Numbered from the stretch's first letter, positions 26,819-36,536 are shown. The stretch is DNA of 64,000 bases from Sporomusa termitida (GCF_007641255.1 NZ_CP036259.1:4776501-4840500); one strand, 5' to 3'. The notes: a model not told the origin generated them from the letters alone. Translations and numbers: made by a program.

Positions 26819-27583
26819 CTAAACCTCCTCACCGAGGTAGGCCTCGATAACCCGTGGATTATTTTTAATTTCCTGTGGCGTTCCCTGGGCAATAATACTG
26901 CCATAATCAAGAACATAGATCCGCTCACAGACGCCCATAACCAGGCTCATATCATGTTCGATCAACAGAATGGTGAGATTAAACTCCTTCTTTATCCAGC
27001 GAATCATGTCCATAAGCTGATGCGTCTCCTGGGGATTCATCCCCGCAGCCGGTTCATCTAGCAATAATAGCTTAGGCTGAGCTGCCAGCGCCCGGGCAAT
27101 TTCCAGCCGGCGCTGTTCACCATAGGGGAGGTTTTTGGCAATTTCGTCTTTTTTATCTGCCAGTTGAAAAATTTCCAAAAAACGAATAGCCTTCTCCTCA
27201 AGCTCCGCTTCTTCCGAATGATAGCCGCCCATGCGCAGGAAAGATGCTATAAGACCATACTTTACGTGAAAATGATAGGCAATTTTTACATTGTCAAGCA
27301 CAGTAAGATCGGCAAACAGCCTGATATTCTGGAAAGTGCGGGCAATCCCCCGCTGGGTAATCTGGTAGGGCTTGAGGCCAACAACACTTTGGCCGTCAAA
27401 CTCGATTTGCCCTTCTGTTGGCTCATACACCCCGGTTAGGAGGTTAAACGCCGTTGTCTTACCGGCACCGTTAGGGCCAATGAGGCCTACCAGTTCACCG
27501 GGCGCAATATCAATCTCAAAATTAGAGACCGCCCGCAGGCCGCCAAAAACTTTTGACAGCTTAGTTGCCTTGAGTAGAGTCAT
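26819..27583 (-). CDS. livG: Branched-chain amino acid ABC transporter, ATP-binding protein LivG
   Basis: Second ATPase of the importer. Walker A GPNGAGKTT, ARTFQNIRLF (LivG-type Q-loop), signature LPYGEQRRLEIARAL (the usual SGGQ replaced by PYGEQ, as in LivG), Walker B LLLLDEPAAGMNP, and LIEHDM. 254 residues. Its start overlaps the livM stop by 23 bases. Confidence 0.95.
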   Translation of the reverse strand: MTLLKATKLSKVFGGLRAVSNFEIDIAPGELVGLIGPNGAGKTTAFNLLTGVYEPTEGQIEFDGQSVVGLKPYQITQRGIARTFQNIRLFADLTVLDNVKIAYHFHVKYGLIASFLRMGGYHSEEAELEEKAIRFLEIFQLADKKDEIAKNLPYGEQRRLEIARALAAQPKLLLLDEPAAGMNPQETHQLMDMIRWIKKEFNLTILLIEHDMSLVMGVCERIYVLDYGSIIAQGTPQEIKNNPRVIEAYLGEEV

Positions 27584-28529
27584 GTTTCTTACCTCCTGTC
27601 AAGCGGCCCAGCATCTTCAGGCTTAACTCTTTATTGCCAAACAGGCCCTGCGGCCGGTACAACATTAAAATGATGAGCATCAGCGAATAGATAATCATCC
27701 GCCACTCGGGGTAGCTGGCAAGCGCCGCTGACACAAAGGTCAGTAAAACAGCAGCGGTAATACTGCCGGAGATGCTGCCGAGGCCGCCCAATACCACCAT
27801 TGTCAAAATATCAAACGATTTCATAAACGTAAAAGATGCCGGATGGGCAATATAAAAATAATGGGAGAACAAAGAACCGGCCACACCGGCAAAAGCTGCC
27901 CCCAGAGTAAAAGCCAGCACCTTATATTTGGTTGTATCGACCCCCATGGCTTCGGCGGCAATTTCGTTTTCACGAATAGAAATACACGCCCGGCCGTGGG
28001 TGGAGTCAATAAAATTCTTAATGGCAAATACCGTAAACACGACAAGTCCAAATACCCAGGTAAAATCGGTATAACGGGGGATACCCATAAAGCCTGACGC
28101 CCCGCCAACATAGGGAATGTTGAGGATACAAATCCGGATGATTTCACCTAAGCCCAAGGTTGCAATTGCCAGATAATCCCCATTTAAACGCAAGGTTGGC
28201 AGACCAATAGCAAAACCTAACAGGCCGGCGCCAAGGGCGCCGCCAAGTATGGCAACAATAAAAGGCAGTTGCAACTTTACAGTCAGTACGGCACTCATAT
28301 AGGCGCCAACAGCCATAAAACCGGCATGACCGATAGAGAACTGCCCGGTAAAACCGTTAATAAGATTAAGGCTTACAGCTAAAATAATATTAATGCCAAT
28401 CAGAACAATATTAAGCTGCCAGAAAGGCCCGATTACATCAGCAAGGATCAGGCTCTGAACAGTGGCATACACTAGTATACAGGCCACTAACCCTATAAGA
28501 TCTGTTTTAGTTTTCCTTCGCAAATTCAT
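27561..28529 (-). CDS. livM: Branched-chain amino acid ABC transporter permease LivM
   Basis: Inner-membrane permease with about nine helices. It shows the family segments NLINGFTGQFSIGHAGFMAVGAY and LPTLRLNGDYLAIATLGLGEI plus the C-terminal MVVLGGLGSISGSI. 322 residues, normal. Partner of LivH; located between livH (ten-base gap) and livG. Confidence 0.95.
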   Translation of the reverse strand: MNLRRKTKTDLIGLVACILVYATVQSLILADVIGPFWQLNIVLIGINIILAVSLNLINGFTGQFSIGHAGFMAVGAYMSAVLTVKLQLPFIVAILGGALGAGLLGFAIGLPTLRLNGDYLAIATLGLGEIIRICILNIPYVGGASGFMGIPRYTDFTWVFGLVVFTVFAIKNFIDSTHGRACISIRENEIAAEAMGVDTTKYKVLAFTLGAAFAGVAGSLFSHYFYIAHPASFTFMKSFDILTMVVLGGLGSISGSITAAVLLTFVSAALASYPEWRMIIYSLMLIILMLYRPQGLFGNKELSLKMLGRLTGGKKHDSTQGN

Positions 28530-28539
28530 GGCCTGTCAC

Positions 28540-29436
28540 CTACACTTTCTCCCGGATATTTTTACCCAAGAGACCAGTTGGTCTCCACAGCAGGATAATA
28601 ATCAAAATCCCAAACGCAACAGCGTCCCGGAAGGTTGAAGACCAAAAGCCGCTGACCAATGCTTCAATAACCCCCAGCATAGTGCCGCCAAGCATGGCAC
28701 CGGGAATGCTGCCGATACCGCCTAACACTGCAGCGACAAAGGCTTTTAGACCAGGCATGATCCCCATCAACGGATCAATCGAGTTATAGTAAATACCAAC
28801 AAGCACACCGGCTGCCGCCGCCAGTGCCGAACCAACCCCAAAGGTAAAAGAGATTACCCGGTCAACATCAATCCCCATAAGCCGGGCAGCATCGGTATCA
28901 AAGGACACAGCCCGCATCGCTTTTCCCATTTTTGTTTGTTGTACGACATAGGTCAGAATGACCATTAATAGCAGGGATACCACTAAAATAACAACTTGCT
29001 GGCTGTTAATAATCAGACCCCCGACATTATATATCTCGGCATTAAAAACTGCCGGAAAAGTCCGTGGCTGAGGTGACACCAGCAGCATTCCGCTATACTC
29101 TAAAAACAGGGATACGCCAATAGCCGCGATCAAAATCGCAATCTTAGGCGCACTCCGCAGAGGCCTGTACGCTACTTTTTCAATTGTCATACCGAGAATA
29201 GCCGCAGTAGCCATTGAAAAAAGCAGCGCCGGAACAAAAGAAAACTTAAATACAGATGTGGCAAAATAACCTGCATAGGCGCCCACCATGTATATGTCGC
29301 CATGGGCGAAATTGATCAGCCTGATTATACCGTAAACCATGGTATAACCCAGCGCAATGAGCGCATAAATGCTGCCCAGGGAAATACCATTAATTAGTTG
29401 TTGCCCAAATTGTACAATTAAGCTTGAGGAATCCAA
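28540..29436 (-). CDS. livH: Branched-chain amino acid ABC transporter permease LivH
   Basis: Inner-membrane permease; hallmark GISLGSIYALIALGYTMVYGIIRLINFAHGD split across helices 1-2, and AVLGGIGSIPGAMLGG near the end. I prefer the TTG at 29436 (GGGGAG six bases upstream; protein begins MDSSSLIVQF). The ATG at 29460 lacks a ribosome site. About 298 residues. It follows livK by 109 bases containing a hairpin. Confidence 0.94.
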   Translation of the reverse strand: MDSSSLIVQFGQQLINGISLGSIYALIALGYTMVYGIIRLINFAHGDIYMVGAYAGYFATSVFKFSFVPALLFSMATAAILGMTIEKVAYRPLRSAPKIAILIAAIGVSLFLEYSGMLLVSPQPRTFPAVFNAEIYNVGGLIINSQQVVILVVSLLLMVILTYVVQQTKMGKAMRAVSFDTDAARLMGIDVDRVISFTFGVGSALAAAAGVLVGIYYNSIDPLMGIMPGLKAFVAAVLGGIGSIPGAMLGGTMLGVIEALVSGFWSSTFRDAVAFGILIIILLWRPTGLLGKNIREKV

Positions 29437-29500
29437 TGCGCTCTCCCCTCTCCATTTCAAAAAGTATTATTATATATTGAAGGGCCGGGTTGGTCCGGAT

Positions 29501-29519
29501 GGCCGGGAAAATCCCGGCC
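29501..29519 (-). terminator. GC hairpin between the first livK and livH
   Basis: GGCCGGGA/TCCCGGCC, eight perfect pairs with a three-base loop, but no T run on the minus strand. More likely an mRNA stabiliser or partial attenuator giving more binding protein than permease. Confidence 0.5.
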
Positions 29520-29545
29520 ACAGGGAACGCAACATCCACCCTAAC

Positions 29546-30718
29546 TTAGGGATTTACCTTCTCTTTAAAGGTTTGCTTGCCGTCTTTCATTTCAATAATT
29601 ACGGCACTCTTAACCGGATCGTGGGTAGCATTGAAGGTAATTAAACCAGATACGGCCTGATAATCCTTGGTTTTAGCCAATTCTTCCTTAATCTTCACAG
29701 GGTCTGCACTGTTGGCCCGTTTTATCGCTTCAATCACCATCATAGTAGCGTCATAGGATAAGGCGGCAAAAGCATCCGGAGTCTGATTGTACTCTTTTTT
29801 ATAAGCTTCGACAAAGGTTTTTACCGCCGCACTGTTATCGTCAGGCGAATAGTGATTGCTGAAGAAGCTGTTATTTAAAGCCTGAGCACCGCCGATTTCC
29901 GGCAATTTAGCCGAATCCCAGCCGTCCCCGCCCAGGAAAGGGACAGTAAGTCCAAGCTCGCGGGCTTGTTTAATAATCATACCAACTTCCTGATAATAAC
30001 CGGGAACAAACACTACATCAGGATTCTGAGACTTGATTTTGGTCAGCGTTGATTTAAAATCAGTATCTTTTGCTAAATACGCTTCACTGGCGACAATTTT
30101 TCCACCATTTTTTTCAAAGGTTTCCTGGAAGAACTGGCCTAACCCTTTAGCATAGTCACTGGAGTTATCAATATATACGGCAGCCGTCTTGGCCGAAAGT
30201 GATTTTTGGGCAAAGGTAGCCATAACCGAACCTTGGAACGAATCAATAAAAGCTGCGCGGAAGTTAAAATCACGCACCTTGCCGCTGTTAGGGTCAACAG
30301 TAACTTTGGGATTTGATGCAGTCGGGCTGATAGCCAATACTTTGTTATCAGCATTAACCTGGGCCGCAGCAATAACACTGGATGAAGCAATCGGGGCAAT
30401 AACAGCCACCACCTTATCCTGGGTTACCAGCTTTTGCATGGCATTGGCTGCTTCCGCTGCTTCACTTTTATTATCGGCCACAACTAAAGTAAGCTGTTTA
30501 CCAAGCACACCACCTTTGGCATTTACTTCCGTGATTGCTAATTTAGCGGCATTTGTTGCCGACTGGCCAAAAGTGGCATTGCCACCGGTCATCTCCAGGT
30601 TGGCGCCAAGCTTGATTACATCTGCCTGCTGGCCGCCGCCGCAACCGGCAGCGAGTCCGGCCACCATCAGCACACCTACCATTACACTTACCAACTTTGC
30701 AAATCTTGTTTTTGACAT
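29546..30718 (-). CDS. livK: Branched-chain amino acid binding lipoprotein (first LivK)
   Basis: Extracytoplasmic solute receptor anchored by lipid; signal peptide with lipobox LAAGC (Cys about residue 26). Type I periplasmic binding fold of the LivK family: IKLGANLEMTGG, NATFGQSATNAAKLA, and VFVPGYYQEVG. ATG at 30718 with GGGAGG seven bases upstream (a TTG five codons earlier is less likely). 390 residues. Close paralog of the next upstream gene, including the shared C-terminal KSAVVIEMKDGKQ-type ending (here KSAVIIEMKDGKQTF). First gene of livKHMGF behind its own promoter. Confidence 0.94.
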   Translation of the reverse strand: MSKTRFAKLVSVMVGVLMVAGLAAGCGGGQQADVIKLGANLEMTGGNATFGQSATNAAKLAITEVNAKGGVLGKQLTLVVADNKSEAAEAANAMQKLVTQDKVVAVIAPIASSSVIAAAQVNADNKVLAISPTASNPKVTVDPNSGKVRDFNFRAAFIDSFQGSVMATFAQKSLSAKTAAVYIDNSSDYAKGLGQFFQETFEKNGGKIVASEAYLAKDTDFKSTLTKIKSQNPDVVFVPGYYQEVGMIIKQARELGLTVPFLGGDGWDSAKLPEIGGAQALNNSFFSNHYSPDDNSAAVKTFVEAYKKEYNQTPDAFAALSYDATMMVIEAIKRANSADPVKIKEELAKTKDYQAVSGLITFNATHDPVKSAVIIEMKDGKQTFKEKVNP

Positions 30719-30788
30719 GGTTTCCCCTCCCAAATATCAAAACTGGATACCGTGATGCAAATATTGCAGTACAGTATCGACCCCTTGC

Positions 30789-30858
30789 GTTGAGACCCAA
30801 TCAGCGTAAAAAGCAACAGATCTCAACAGTTGTTAGTACCCGTATGTCCACTAACAAC
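30789..30858 (-). promoter_or_regulatory. Two-hairpin leader of the first livK gene
   Basis: In the mRNA, GTTGTTAGT/ACTAACAAC (30850-30858 with 30829-30837) is a perfect nine-pair stem. It is followed by GTTGAGA/TCTCAAC (30821-30827 with 30789-30795). A CAACTGTTG palindrome joins them, so alternative pairing is possible. No T run and no known riboswitch match. The rest of 30719-31065 holds the promoter and the terminator of the upstream gene. Confidence 0.5.
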
Positions 30859-30883
30859 AACTACTTGTTTCGCATACAGTGTA

Positions 30884-30912
30884 ATTATAGGGGCCTTGTC
30901 CATCTCTGTCAA
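30884..30912 (-). promoter_or_regulatory. Sigma-A promoter of livKHMGF
   Basis: TTGACA-N17-TATAAT on the minus strand, a perfect consensus. Transcript start about 30877, with a 160-base structured leader. Confidence 0.85.
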
Positions 30913-30981
30913 TACTTTCAGCACAGTACATCTTACTATTTGTCCACGGAGGAGATACTTTAATTGTATTGCTGTTATTAA

Positions 30982-31010
30982 AAAGGGATAAGGCCTTAGC
31001 CTTACCCCTT
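30982..31010 (-). terminator. Terminator of the second livK gene
   Basis: GGGGTAAGGC/GCCTTATCCC stem (one G-U pair) followed on the minus strand by TTTTT, about 55 bases after the stop. Confidence 0.8.
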
Positions 31011-31065
31011 GCACTCCATTGTACACGGCAGAGTTTATTGTCACAATATTTTAAATATCCAGGTA

Positions 31066-32244
31066 TTAGGGATTTATCTTTTCTTTAAAGGATTGCTTAC
31101 CATCTTTCATTTCAATGACGACTGCGCTTTTTACCGGATTATGGTTGGCATCAAGGGTAAGAATCCCGGTGCTTACCTGTAGATTTTTCGTTTGTTCCAG
31201 AGCATCGCGGATTTTGGCAGGATCAGCACTGCCGGCACGTTTAATCGCATCAATGATTACCAGGCCGGAGTCATAGCCGAGAGCTGCCAAGGCGCTTGGC
31301 TCCTGACCGTATTCTTTTTTGAAGGCTTCCACGAATTTTACTATATTAGGATCTTTATCCTGTGAGGAATAGTGGTTGCTGAAAAAGCCGTTGTTAAGGG
31401 GGGCAGCACCGGCAATATCAACCAGCTTGCTGTCATCCCAGCCGTCTGTCCCCAGCAGCGGCACAGTGATGCCAAGCTCGCGGGCCTGTTTGACAATTTT
31501 GCCCACTTCCTCATAATAAGCGGGGATAAAAATTACATCAGGGTTAGTGCTTTTGATTTTAGTCAAGGTAGCTTTAAAGTCGGTATCCTTCTGCAAGAAG
31601 CCTTCCTTAGCTACGATCTTGCCACCGGACTGAGTAAAAGCTGTCTCGAAAACCTCGGCCAGACCTTTGGAGTAGTCTGAGCTGTTGTCAATATAGATAG
31701 CGGCTGTTTTGGCATTGACACTTTTGCTGGCGAAATCAGACATTACTTTACCTTGGAAAGGGTCAATGAAGCAGGCGCGGAATACGTAAGGCCGTACTTT
31801 GCCATTATCAACCGTTACTTTAGGGTTCGTCGCGGTAGCAGTAAGTACCGGGATTTTATTATCTTGAGCAATTTGCAGGGTAGCCAATACATTGGAACTG
31901 GATACCGGGCCAAGCACAGCCACGACCTTATCCTGGGTTATCAGTTTGGTAATCGCATTAGCTGCCTCGGCTGGTTCTGATTTGTTGTCAGCCACTACAA
32001 AGGTAAGCTGTTTTCCCAGTACGCCGCCGGCGGCATTGGCTTCTTTGAAGGCCAGCTTAATACCATTAGTTGTTTGGTTGCCAAAATTAGCAATCCCGCC
32101 GGTCATTTCAAAGTTACCGCCAATTTTAATATCTTTGGCATCGGCAGTCTGTGATGACGTTGCCCCGCCGCAGCCTGCCACCAGGCCGGCCAGCATGGTG
32201 AGCCCTACTGCTAAACTGATAAACGTTAGCCACTTTTTACTCAC
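31066..32244 (-). CDS. livK: Branched-chain amino acid binding lipoprotein (second LivK)
   Basis: Paralog of the adjacent LivK with its own promoter and terminator, so expressed separately. Signal peptide with lipobox LVAGC, mature start GGATSSQ, family motifs IKIGGNFEMTGG and VIFIPAYYEEVG. GTG at 32244 follows AGAGGG by seven bases; a 20-codon upstream extension was dropped. 392 residues. Presumably supplies the same HMGF core with a different specificity or affinity, as LivJ and LivK do in enterics. Confidence 0.93.
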   Translation of the reverse strand: MSKKWLTFISLAVGLTMLAGLVAGCGGATSSQTADAKDIKIGGNFEMTGGIANFGNQTTNGIKLAFKEANAAGGVLGKQLTFVVADNKSEPAEAANAITKLITQDKVVAVLGPVSSSNVLATLQIAQDNKIPVLTATATNPKVTVDNGKVRPYVFRACFIDPFQGKVMSDFASKSVNAKTAAIYIDNSSDYSKGLAEVFETAFTQSGGKIVAKEGFLQKDTDFKATLTKIKSTNPDVIFIPAYYEEVGKIVKQARELGITVPLLGTDGWDDSKLVDIAGAAPLNNGFFSNHYSSQDKDPNIVKFVEAFKKEYGQEPSALAALGYDSGLVIIDAIKRAGSADPAKIRDALEQTKNLQVSTGILTLDANHNPVKSAVVIEMKDGKQSFKEKINP

Positions 32245-32439
32245 GGTAAATCCCTCTTTTCTCCTCAATCTTCTTTCTACATGCACAAAGGACACGGGGA
32301 ACAATCTGTCTGGCTAGCATAAGAGAAAAGTACAGTATAAAATTCCAAATCAGATTCGTTCCAGGTTTACAGTTTGTTAAAACCCCAAACCCCATGTTCC
32401 CCAGTCGCAGATATTTGTGTGCATATGTCTATAAATATT

Positions 32440-32469
32440 ATTATATTGGCAAGCCCAGCGACCTGTCAA
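32440..32469 (-). promoter_or_regulatory. Sigma-A promoter of the second livK gene
   Basis: TTGACA-N18-TATAAT on the minus strand. Leader of roughly 190 bases; I recognise no riboswitch or T-box in it. Confidence 0.8.
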
Positions 32470-32527
32470 TACGTTTTTTTCAACACTTGTAATTTTATTG
32501 TTTTTGCAGAACGGATTAAAGTCCACA

Positions 32528-32577
32528 AAATACAAAACATCTCCGCCTTCTGTCCTGTCAGCGGAGATGTTTTGTAT
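32528..32577 (-). terminator. Terminator of the glutamate synthase operon
   Basis: Very long stem, ACAAAACATCTCCGC/GCGGAGATGTTTTGT, with A/T flanks, beginning at the stop codon of the oxidoreductase gene. Confidence 0.85.
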
Positions 32578-34886
32578 TATCGATAAAACTGAATCGGCTC
32601 CCCGTTAGTGTCCATACTCCAGACACCACAGGGGCAAATGCCGGCACAGATACCGCAGCCGATGCATTTATTCGGGTCAGACATATATTCTGCTCCCGCT
32701 TGGCCGGGTATTCGGGTAATTGCGTTTTCCGGACAAGACTTCAGACACATATGACAATCACGGCAAGTACCACAGCTGATACAGCGGTTATAATCATTAT
32801 TGGCTTCAGGCACATCACAACTATGACATTTCTTGAAATAGGCCGTGCTCATCCTGTCAGGAGAAATCTTCGTCTTTTGGACAGCAGTATAACTGCTGTT
32901 CCCCAGGTAAGCATTGGCGGCAAGTGCCGCCTGGCGGCCAGCTCCGATGGCATCTACCAGCCTGCCCGGGCGAATGGTGTCGCCGGCAATAAAGATACCG
33001 GCGCCAACACTATAATCAGGAGCCGGCTGTAGACAACCGCGGTCAAAGGCAAAATCGGCAGGCAGGAAGCCAAGATCCGGGGTCTCGCCGATTGAGATGA
33101 TGACAGTATCGCCTTTAATCAGCTGTCCGTCCTGAGTGATAATCCCTTCAGCTGTTACCTCTTTAGTAAATACCGGCCAGAGAATCTCCCCCCCCAGGGC
33201 CTGCACATGGGCAAGCTCATGGGCAAAGGCCGCCGGCCGTTGAACGTCAATACAGGTCACCTGCTCGGCCCCCAGGCTGTAGGCGCCGACCGCGACATCC
33301 ATCCCGGAGTTGCCGCAGCCAATTACAATGACTTTCTTCCCAATACCAGGACGTTCACCCCGGTTTATCGCTTTGAGGAAATCCAACCCCTTGACCAGGC
33401 GTTCGTGGCCGGGCCAGGAGATCACCTTCGTAATATGAGCACCGGTGGTAACGATCACTGCATCATAGCTGGCTTTTATTGAGGAAAACTTTTTTTGGTC
33501 AACCGCTACGCCTGTTTTAATCGCAACCCCCATTTTTTCAATCCTGGCAATCTCCCGCGCCAAGGTTGCCTGTGGCAGACGCGTGCGGGGAATAACCTGC
33601 TCCATTTTGCCGCCGGCTTTGGCATCAGCTTCAAATACCGTTACCTCATGCCCTAGCCGGGCCAGCTGCCAGGCAGCAGTCAGGCCGGCCGCACCGCCGC
33701 CAATAACAGCGACCTGCTTGCCTGTCTTAACTTCAGCCCGCGCCAGATCCGCTTCAGCCGAATAACTGCCCAATTTACCGATTTGCGCTGAGATATCAAC
33801 AGCCTTCCGGGTACAATCATCCATACATAAGTTCGGACATACCGAGCCGCATACCGAGCCGGGAAACGGCGTATATTCGAGCACCAGCCGATAGGCTTCA
33901 TCAATCTTGCCGTCCCGCAGCAGATTAAAGCGCTGTTGGGAAGGAATCGAAGCTGTACAGTTAAATTCGCAGGGCGCGCTGTATTTGGCATTCTCCCAAA
34001 CCGGAACCCGCCGGCGGTATACACCGGTGGCAATAGCACCGATAACCGCGAAATCATCATCACAGACATCGCCGAAGATGCTGCCAGGCACCCAAGTGCC
34101 GGTCCGAAAAGCATTAAGATTGGTGTTAGCTCTTTTAGGGCGTTCATCATAAGAAAGGGGAACTACTTTCTGCCATTCACTCCACACAGTCAGCTGGCTG
34201 CGGATTTCCTGCCGCCCGATGGCAGTCAGAAAATCATCCATCTTACCGTCAAGATAGGAAATATCGTCGGCATTTAGTGTCAGTATCTTAGTATCTTTCG
34301 CCGATATGCCCTGGGCCCGGCCCCGGAAATAAACAATACCGCCGACCATGCCTGTACAGGCACGATCGCCTAAAACAGATGCAAACTGATCGCTGTCATA
34401 GCCGCACACTACGGCAATGCCGCCCCCCATGAATTCAAAGGCAAAACTACCGACATTTTTCAACACCCAAAACTCAGGGGCCTCATACAAGGGATCATGC
34501 TTCATCAGTGAACCGGAGCGGGTTCCGGCCCGCCCGCCAACATAGATACTGCCGGCAGCCGCACAATGGGCCGTAGTATCGCCGCCGTCACCCTTAACGA
34601 TAATCCGGCCGCCGGCATTAAGCCAGCCGACGTCGGCCGAGGCTGAACCCTCCACAATAATTTCGGTACCCGGCAGACACATCGAACCGACCCGCTGCCC
34701 GGCATTTCTTACAATAAACTTAAGCGGCTTGCCTTCCGGGTGCCATAGCGGACCGCCAATATCATGCTGACCTGCCGCTTCAATATGAAACTCTGTTTCT
34801 CCCTGGGCCAGCGCCGCATTGACACTCTCTAAGAGGTCTTGCGTTGACATCCGCTTATTGCCGTCAATTGTATTTATTTTAAACAT
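32577..34886 (-). CDS. Glutamate synthase: GXGXG domain fused to NAD(P)H oxidoreductase and ferredoxin
   Basis: Fusion of three modules. Residues about 1-240 are the GltB C-terminal GXGXG beta-helix (GGRIIVKGDGGD, GGRAGTRSG, GGIVYFRGRA). About 300-650 is a GltD-like small subunit: Cys-rich cluster (CEFNCTASIP, CGSVCPNLCMDDC), FAD site VIGGGAAGLTAAWQLARLG, NAD(P)H site VIGCGNSGMDVAVGA, and IFIAGDTI. About 690-771 is a ferredoxin-like tail with several CxxC clusters (CISCGTCRDCHMCLKSCP, CIGCGICAGICPC). It should pass electrons to the FMN subunit. In enteric bacteria these modules are separate polypeptides or part of large GltB. ATG at 34886 chosen by AGGAGGG spacing. Confidence 0.9.
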   Translation of the reverse strand: MFKINTIDGNKRMSTQDLLESVNAALAQGETEFHIEAAGQHDIGGPLWHPEGKPLKFIVRNAGQRVGSMCLPGTEIIVEGSASADVGWLNAGGRIIVKGDGGDTTAHCAAAGSIYVGGRAGTRSGSLMKHDPLYEAPEFWVLKNVGSFAFEFMGGGIAVVCGYDSDQFASVLGDRACTGMVGGIVYFRGRAQGISAKDTKILTLNADDISYLDGKMDDFLTAIGRQEIRSQLTVWSEWQKVVPLSYDERPKRANTNLNAFRTGTWVPGSIFGDVCDDDFAVIGAIATGVYRRRVPVWENAKYSAPCEFNCTASIPSQQRFNLLRDGKIDEAYRLVLEYTPFPGSVCGSVCPNLCMDDCTRKAVDISAQIGKLGSYSAEADLARAEVKTGKQVAVIGGGAAGLTAAWQLARLGHEVTVFEADAKAGGKMEQVIPRTRLPQATLAREIARIEKMGVAIKTGVAVDQKKFSSIKASYDAVIVTTGAHITKVISWPGHERLVKGLDFLKAINRGERPGIGKKVIVIGCGNSGMDVAVGAYSLGAEQVTCIDVQRPAAFAHELAHVQALGGEILWPVFTKEVTAEGIITQDGQLIKGDTVIISIGETPDLGFLPADFAFDRGCLQPAPDYSVGAGIFIAGDTIRPGRLVDAIGAGRQAALAANAYLGNSSYTAVQKTKISPDRMSTAYFKKCHSCDVPEANNDYNRCISCGTCRDCHMCLKSCPENAITRIPGQAGAEYMSDPNKCIGCGICAGICPCGVWSMDTNGEPIQFYR

Positions 34887-34898
34887 GCGCATTCCCTC

Positions 34899-36536
34899 CT
34901 AGCATACATATTGGATAGCCAGCTTATCAGCAATCGCTCTATCGGTAGTTACCAGCGCATCCGAACGGCCAACAGGCAGTGAGCTGTTGCCGACCGGTGC
35001 CATCAGCTTTTTGAGTTCACTGTCTAGCGCCAGCATGTAGTCAACGATGTTCTGCGCCGCTTTATCAATATCCAGCCGTTTAACCAGCCGCGGGTTTTGT
35101 GTACATATCCCGGCCGGGCAGTTGCCGGTATTGCAGGCATTACAGCGTCCCAGTTCATTCCCCACACAGCCGCACAGCTGAATAAGGATTTTACCCAGGA
35201 ATATACCATTGGCACCCAGGCAGATCATTTTGAACGCATCAGCAGCCGCGTTACCTGTCAGGCCAAGGCCTCCCCCCGCCCACAAGGGAATTTGCCCCTG
35301 GCGTCCTTGTTTAACAGCAGCCAGGTAGCATTCGCGGGTTTTGGATACCACCGGATGGCCGGTATGGTCAAGGGATACTTCATTGGCGGCACCGGTACCA
35401 CCCTGAATCCCGTCCAGGAAAAACCCGCCGCAGATTTTATACGGGTCTCGCAAAAGGTTATTATAGACAGATACCGATGTGGCCGAGGCTGCACATTTAA
35501 TAGCAACAGGAACGCGGAATTTAAAGGCGGCATTCATCGACATAAACATTTTTTGTACCGACTCTTCAATCGAATATAAACCCTGGTGATTAGGCGGCGA
35601 TAAGAGGTCAGCCTTAGGCACACCCCGGATAGACTGAACCGGCTTAGATACCTTGGCTGCCGGCAACAAGCCGCCGTCACCGGGCTTTGCTCCCTGGCCG
35701 ATTTTTATCAGAATTCCGGCCGGGTCAGCCTGCATATGCGGCATGGCCTGAACGATACGGTTCCAGCCAAAATGCCCTGAGGCAATTTGTAAAATCATAT
35801 ATTTTAGGTACTCCGACCGTAAAAGCTTAATCGGCATCCCCCCTTCGCCGGAAGACATCCGGACAGGCAGCTTATGCTTCTCATTCAGATAAGCCGTGGC
35901 TATCGCGACAGCTTCCCAGGCCCGGGTAGAGAGGGCGCCAATTGACATATCACTGAATATGACCGGATAAATCCAGTTAACAGGCGGTGTATGCCCACTC
36001 AGTGTAAGCTCATTACCGTCAGAAGTAAGCGGCAGCTCATGCGGCAGCAAAACACGGCCAAAAGGGGCCAGAATATCGAAAGTATGGCGTTCCGAGTCCA
36101 GGGCAGGGTCAGTCATCTGTGAAATACGGCCAACAACAATTTTATCCAAAGTCCGTTCATTATTACCGAGGTTATTACGGCCGCCCCGTTTTACCGTGGC
36201 CCCGCCGCTGCGATTGAGATAATTAATCCGCGAGTCAGGATTGCGCACCGGCTTAATCGCATTATTGGGGCAAACCTTTTCGCACATGCCACAGCCAACA
36301 CAGGCATTAGCAACAGCTGCCCTTTGTTTAATTACCGGTATTGCCAGATGGCGCTGGCTGGGGTCCGGTTGATGCCCTGTTGAAACAGTCACCGACCGCC
36401 GTTCCATTACCGCCTCAATGGCGTTAAACGTACATGCGGCAACACAGCTGCCGCACATGGTACAGCGCTCACTGCTGTACTGCAGCTTCCACGGCAAATC
36501 GTTTACACTGACATCCTGTACTTTTACTGCTTCCAT
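34899..36536 (-). CDS. Glutamate synthase, FMN/Fe-S synthase domain (archaeal type)
   Basis: The core that reductively aminates 2-oxoglutarate with ammonia. N-terminal ferredoxin-like region (residues about 15-95) with CTMCGSCVAACTFNAIE and CVGCGMCEKVCPNNAI, then the FMN-binding TIM barrel (about 150-510) with RMSSGEGGMPI, KIGQGAKPGDGGLLP, GGGLGLTG and the Cys cluster CGCVGNELGRCNACNTGNCP typical of the 3Fe-4S region. 545 residues, matching the stand-alone archaeal GltB. Overlaps the amidotransferase gene by 13 bases and lies 12 bases before the oxidoreductase. Confidence 0.93.
   Translation of the reverse strand: MEAVKVQDVSVNDLPWKLQYSSERCTMCGSCVAACTFNAIEAVMERRSVTVSTGHQPDPSQRHLAIPVIKQRAAVANACVGCGMCEKVCPNNAIKPVRNPDSRINYLNRSGGATVKRGGRNNLGNNERTLDKIVVGRISQMTDPALDSERHTFDILAPFGRVLLPHELPLTSDGNELTLSGHTPPVNWIYPVIFSDMSIGALSTRAWEAVAIATAYLNEKHKLPVRMSSGEGGMPIKLLRSEYLKYMILQIASGHFGWNRIVQAMPHMQADPAGILIKIGQGAKPGDGGLLPAAKVSKPVQSIRGVPKADLLSPPNHQGLYSIEESVQKMFMSMNAAFKFRVPVAIKCAASATSVSVYNNLLRDPYKICGGFFLDGIQGGTGAANEVSLDHTGHPVVSKTRECYLAAVKQGRQGQIPLWAGGGLGLTGNAAADAFKMICLGANGIFLGKILIQLCGCVGNELGRCNACNTGNCPAGICTQNPRLVKRLDIDKAAQNIVDYMLALDSELKKLMAPVGNSSLPVGRSDALVTTDRAIADKLAIQYVC

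Noticed and set aside
32245-32576. T-box or riboswitch before the second livK
   Set aside because: Only a promoter and the upstream operon's terminator were found; no T-box sequence (such as GGGTGGNACCGCG) is present.
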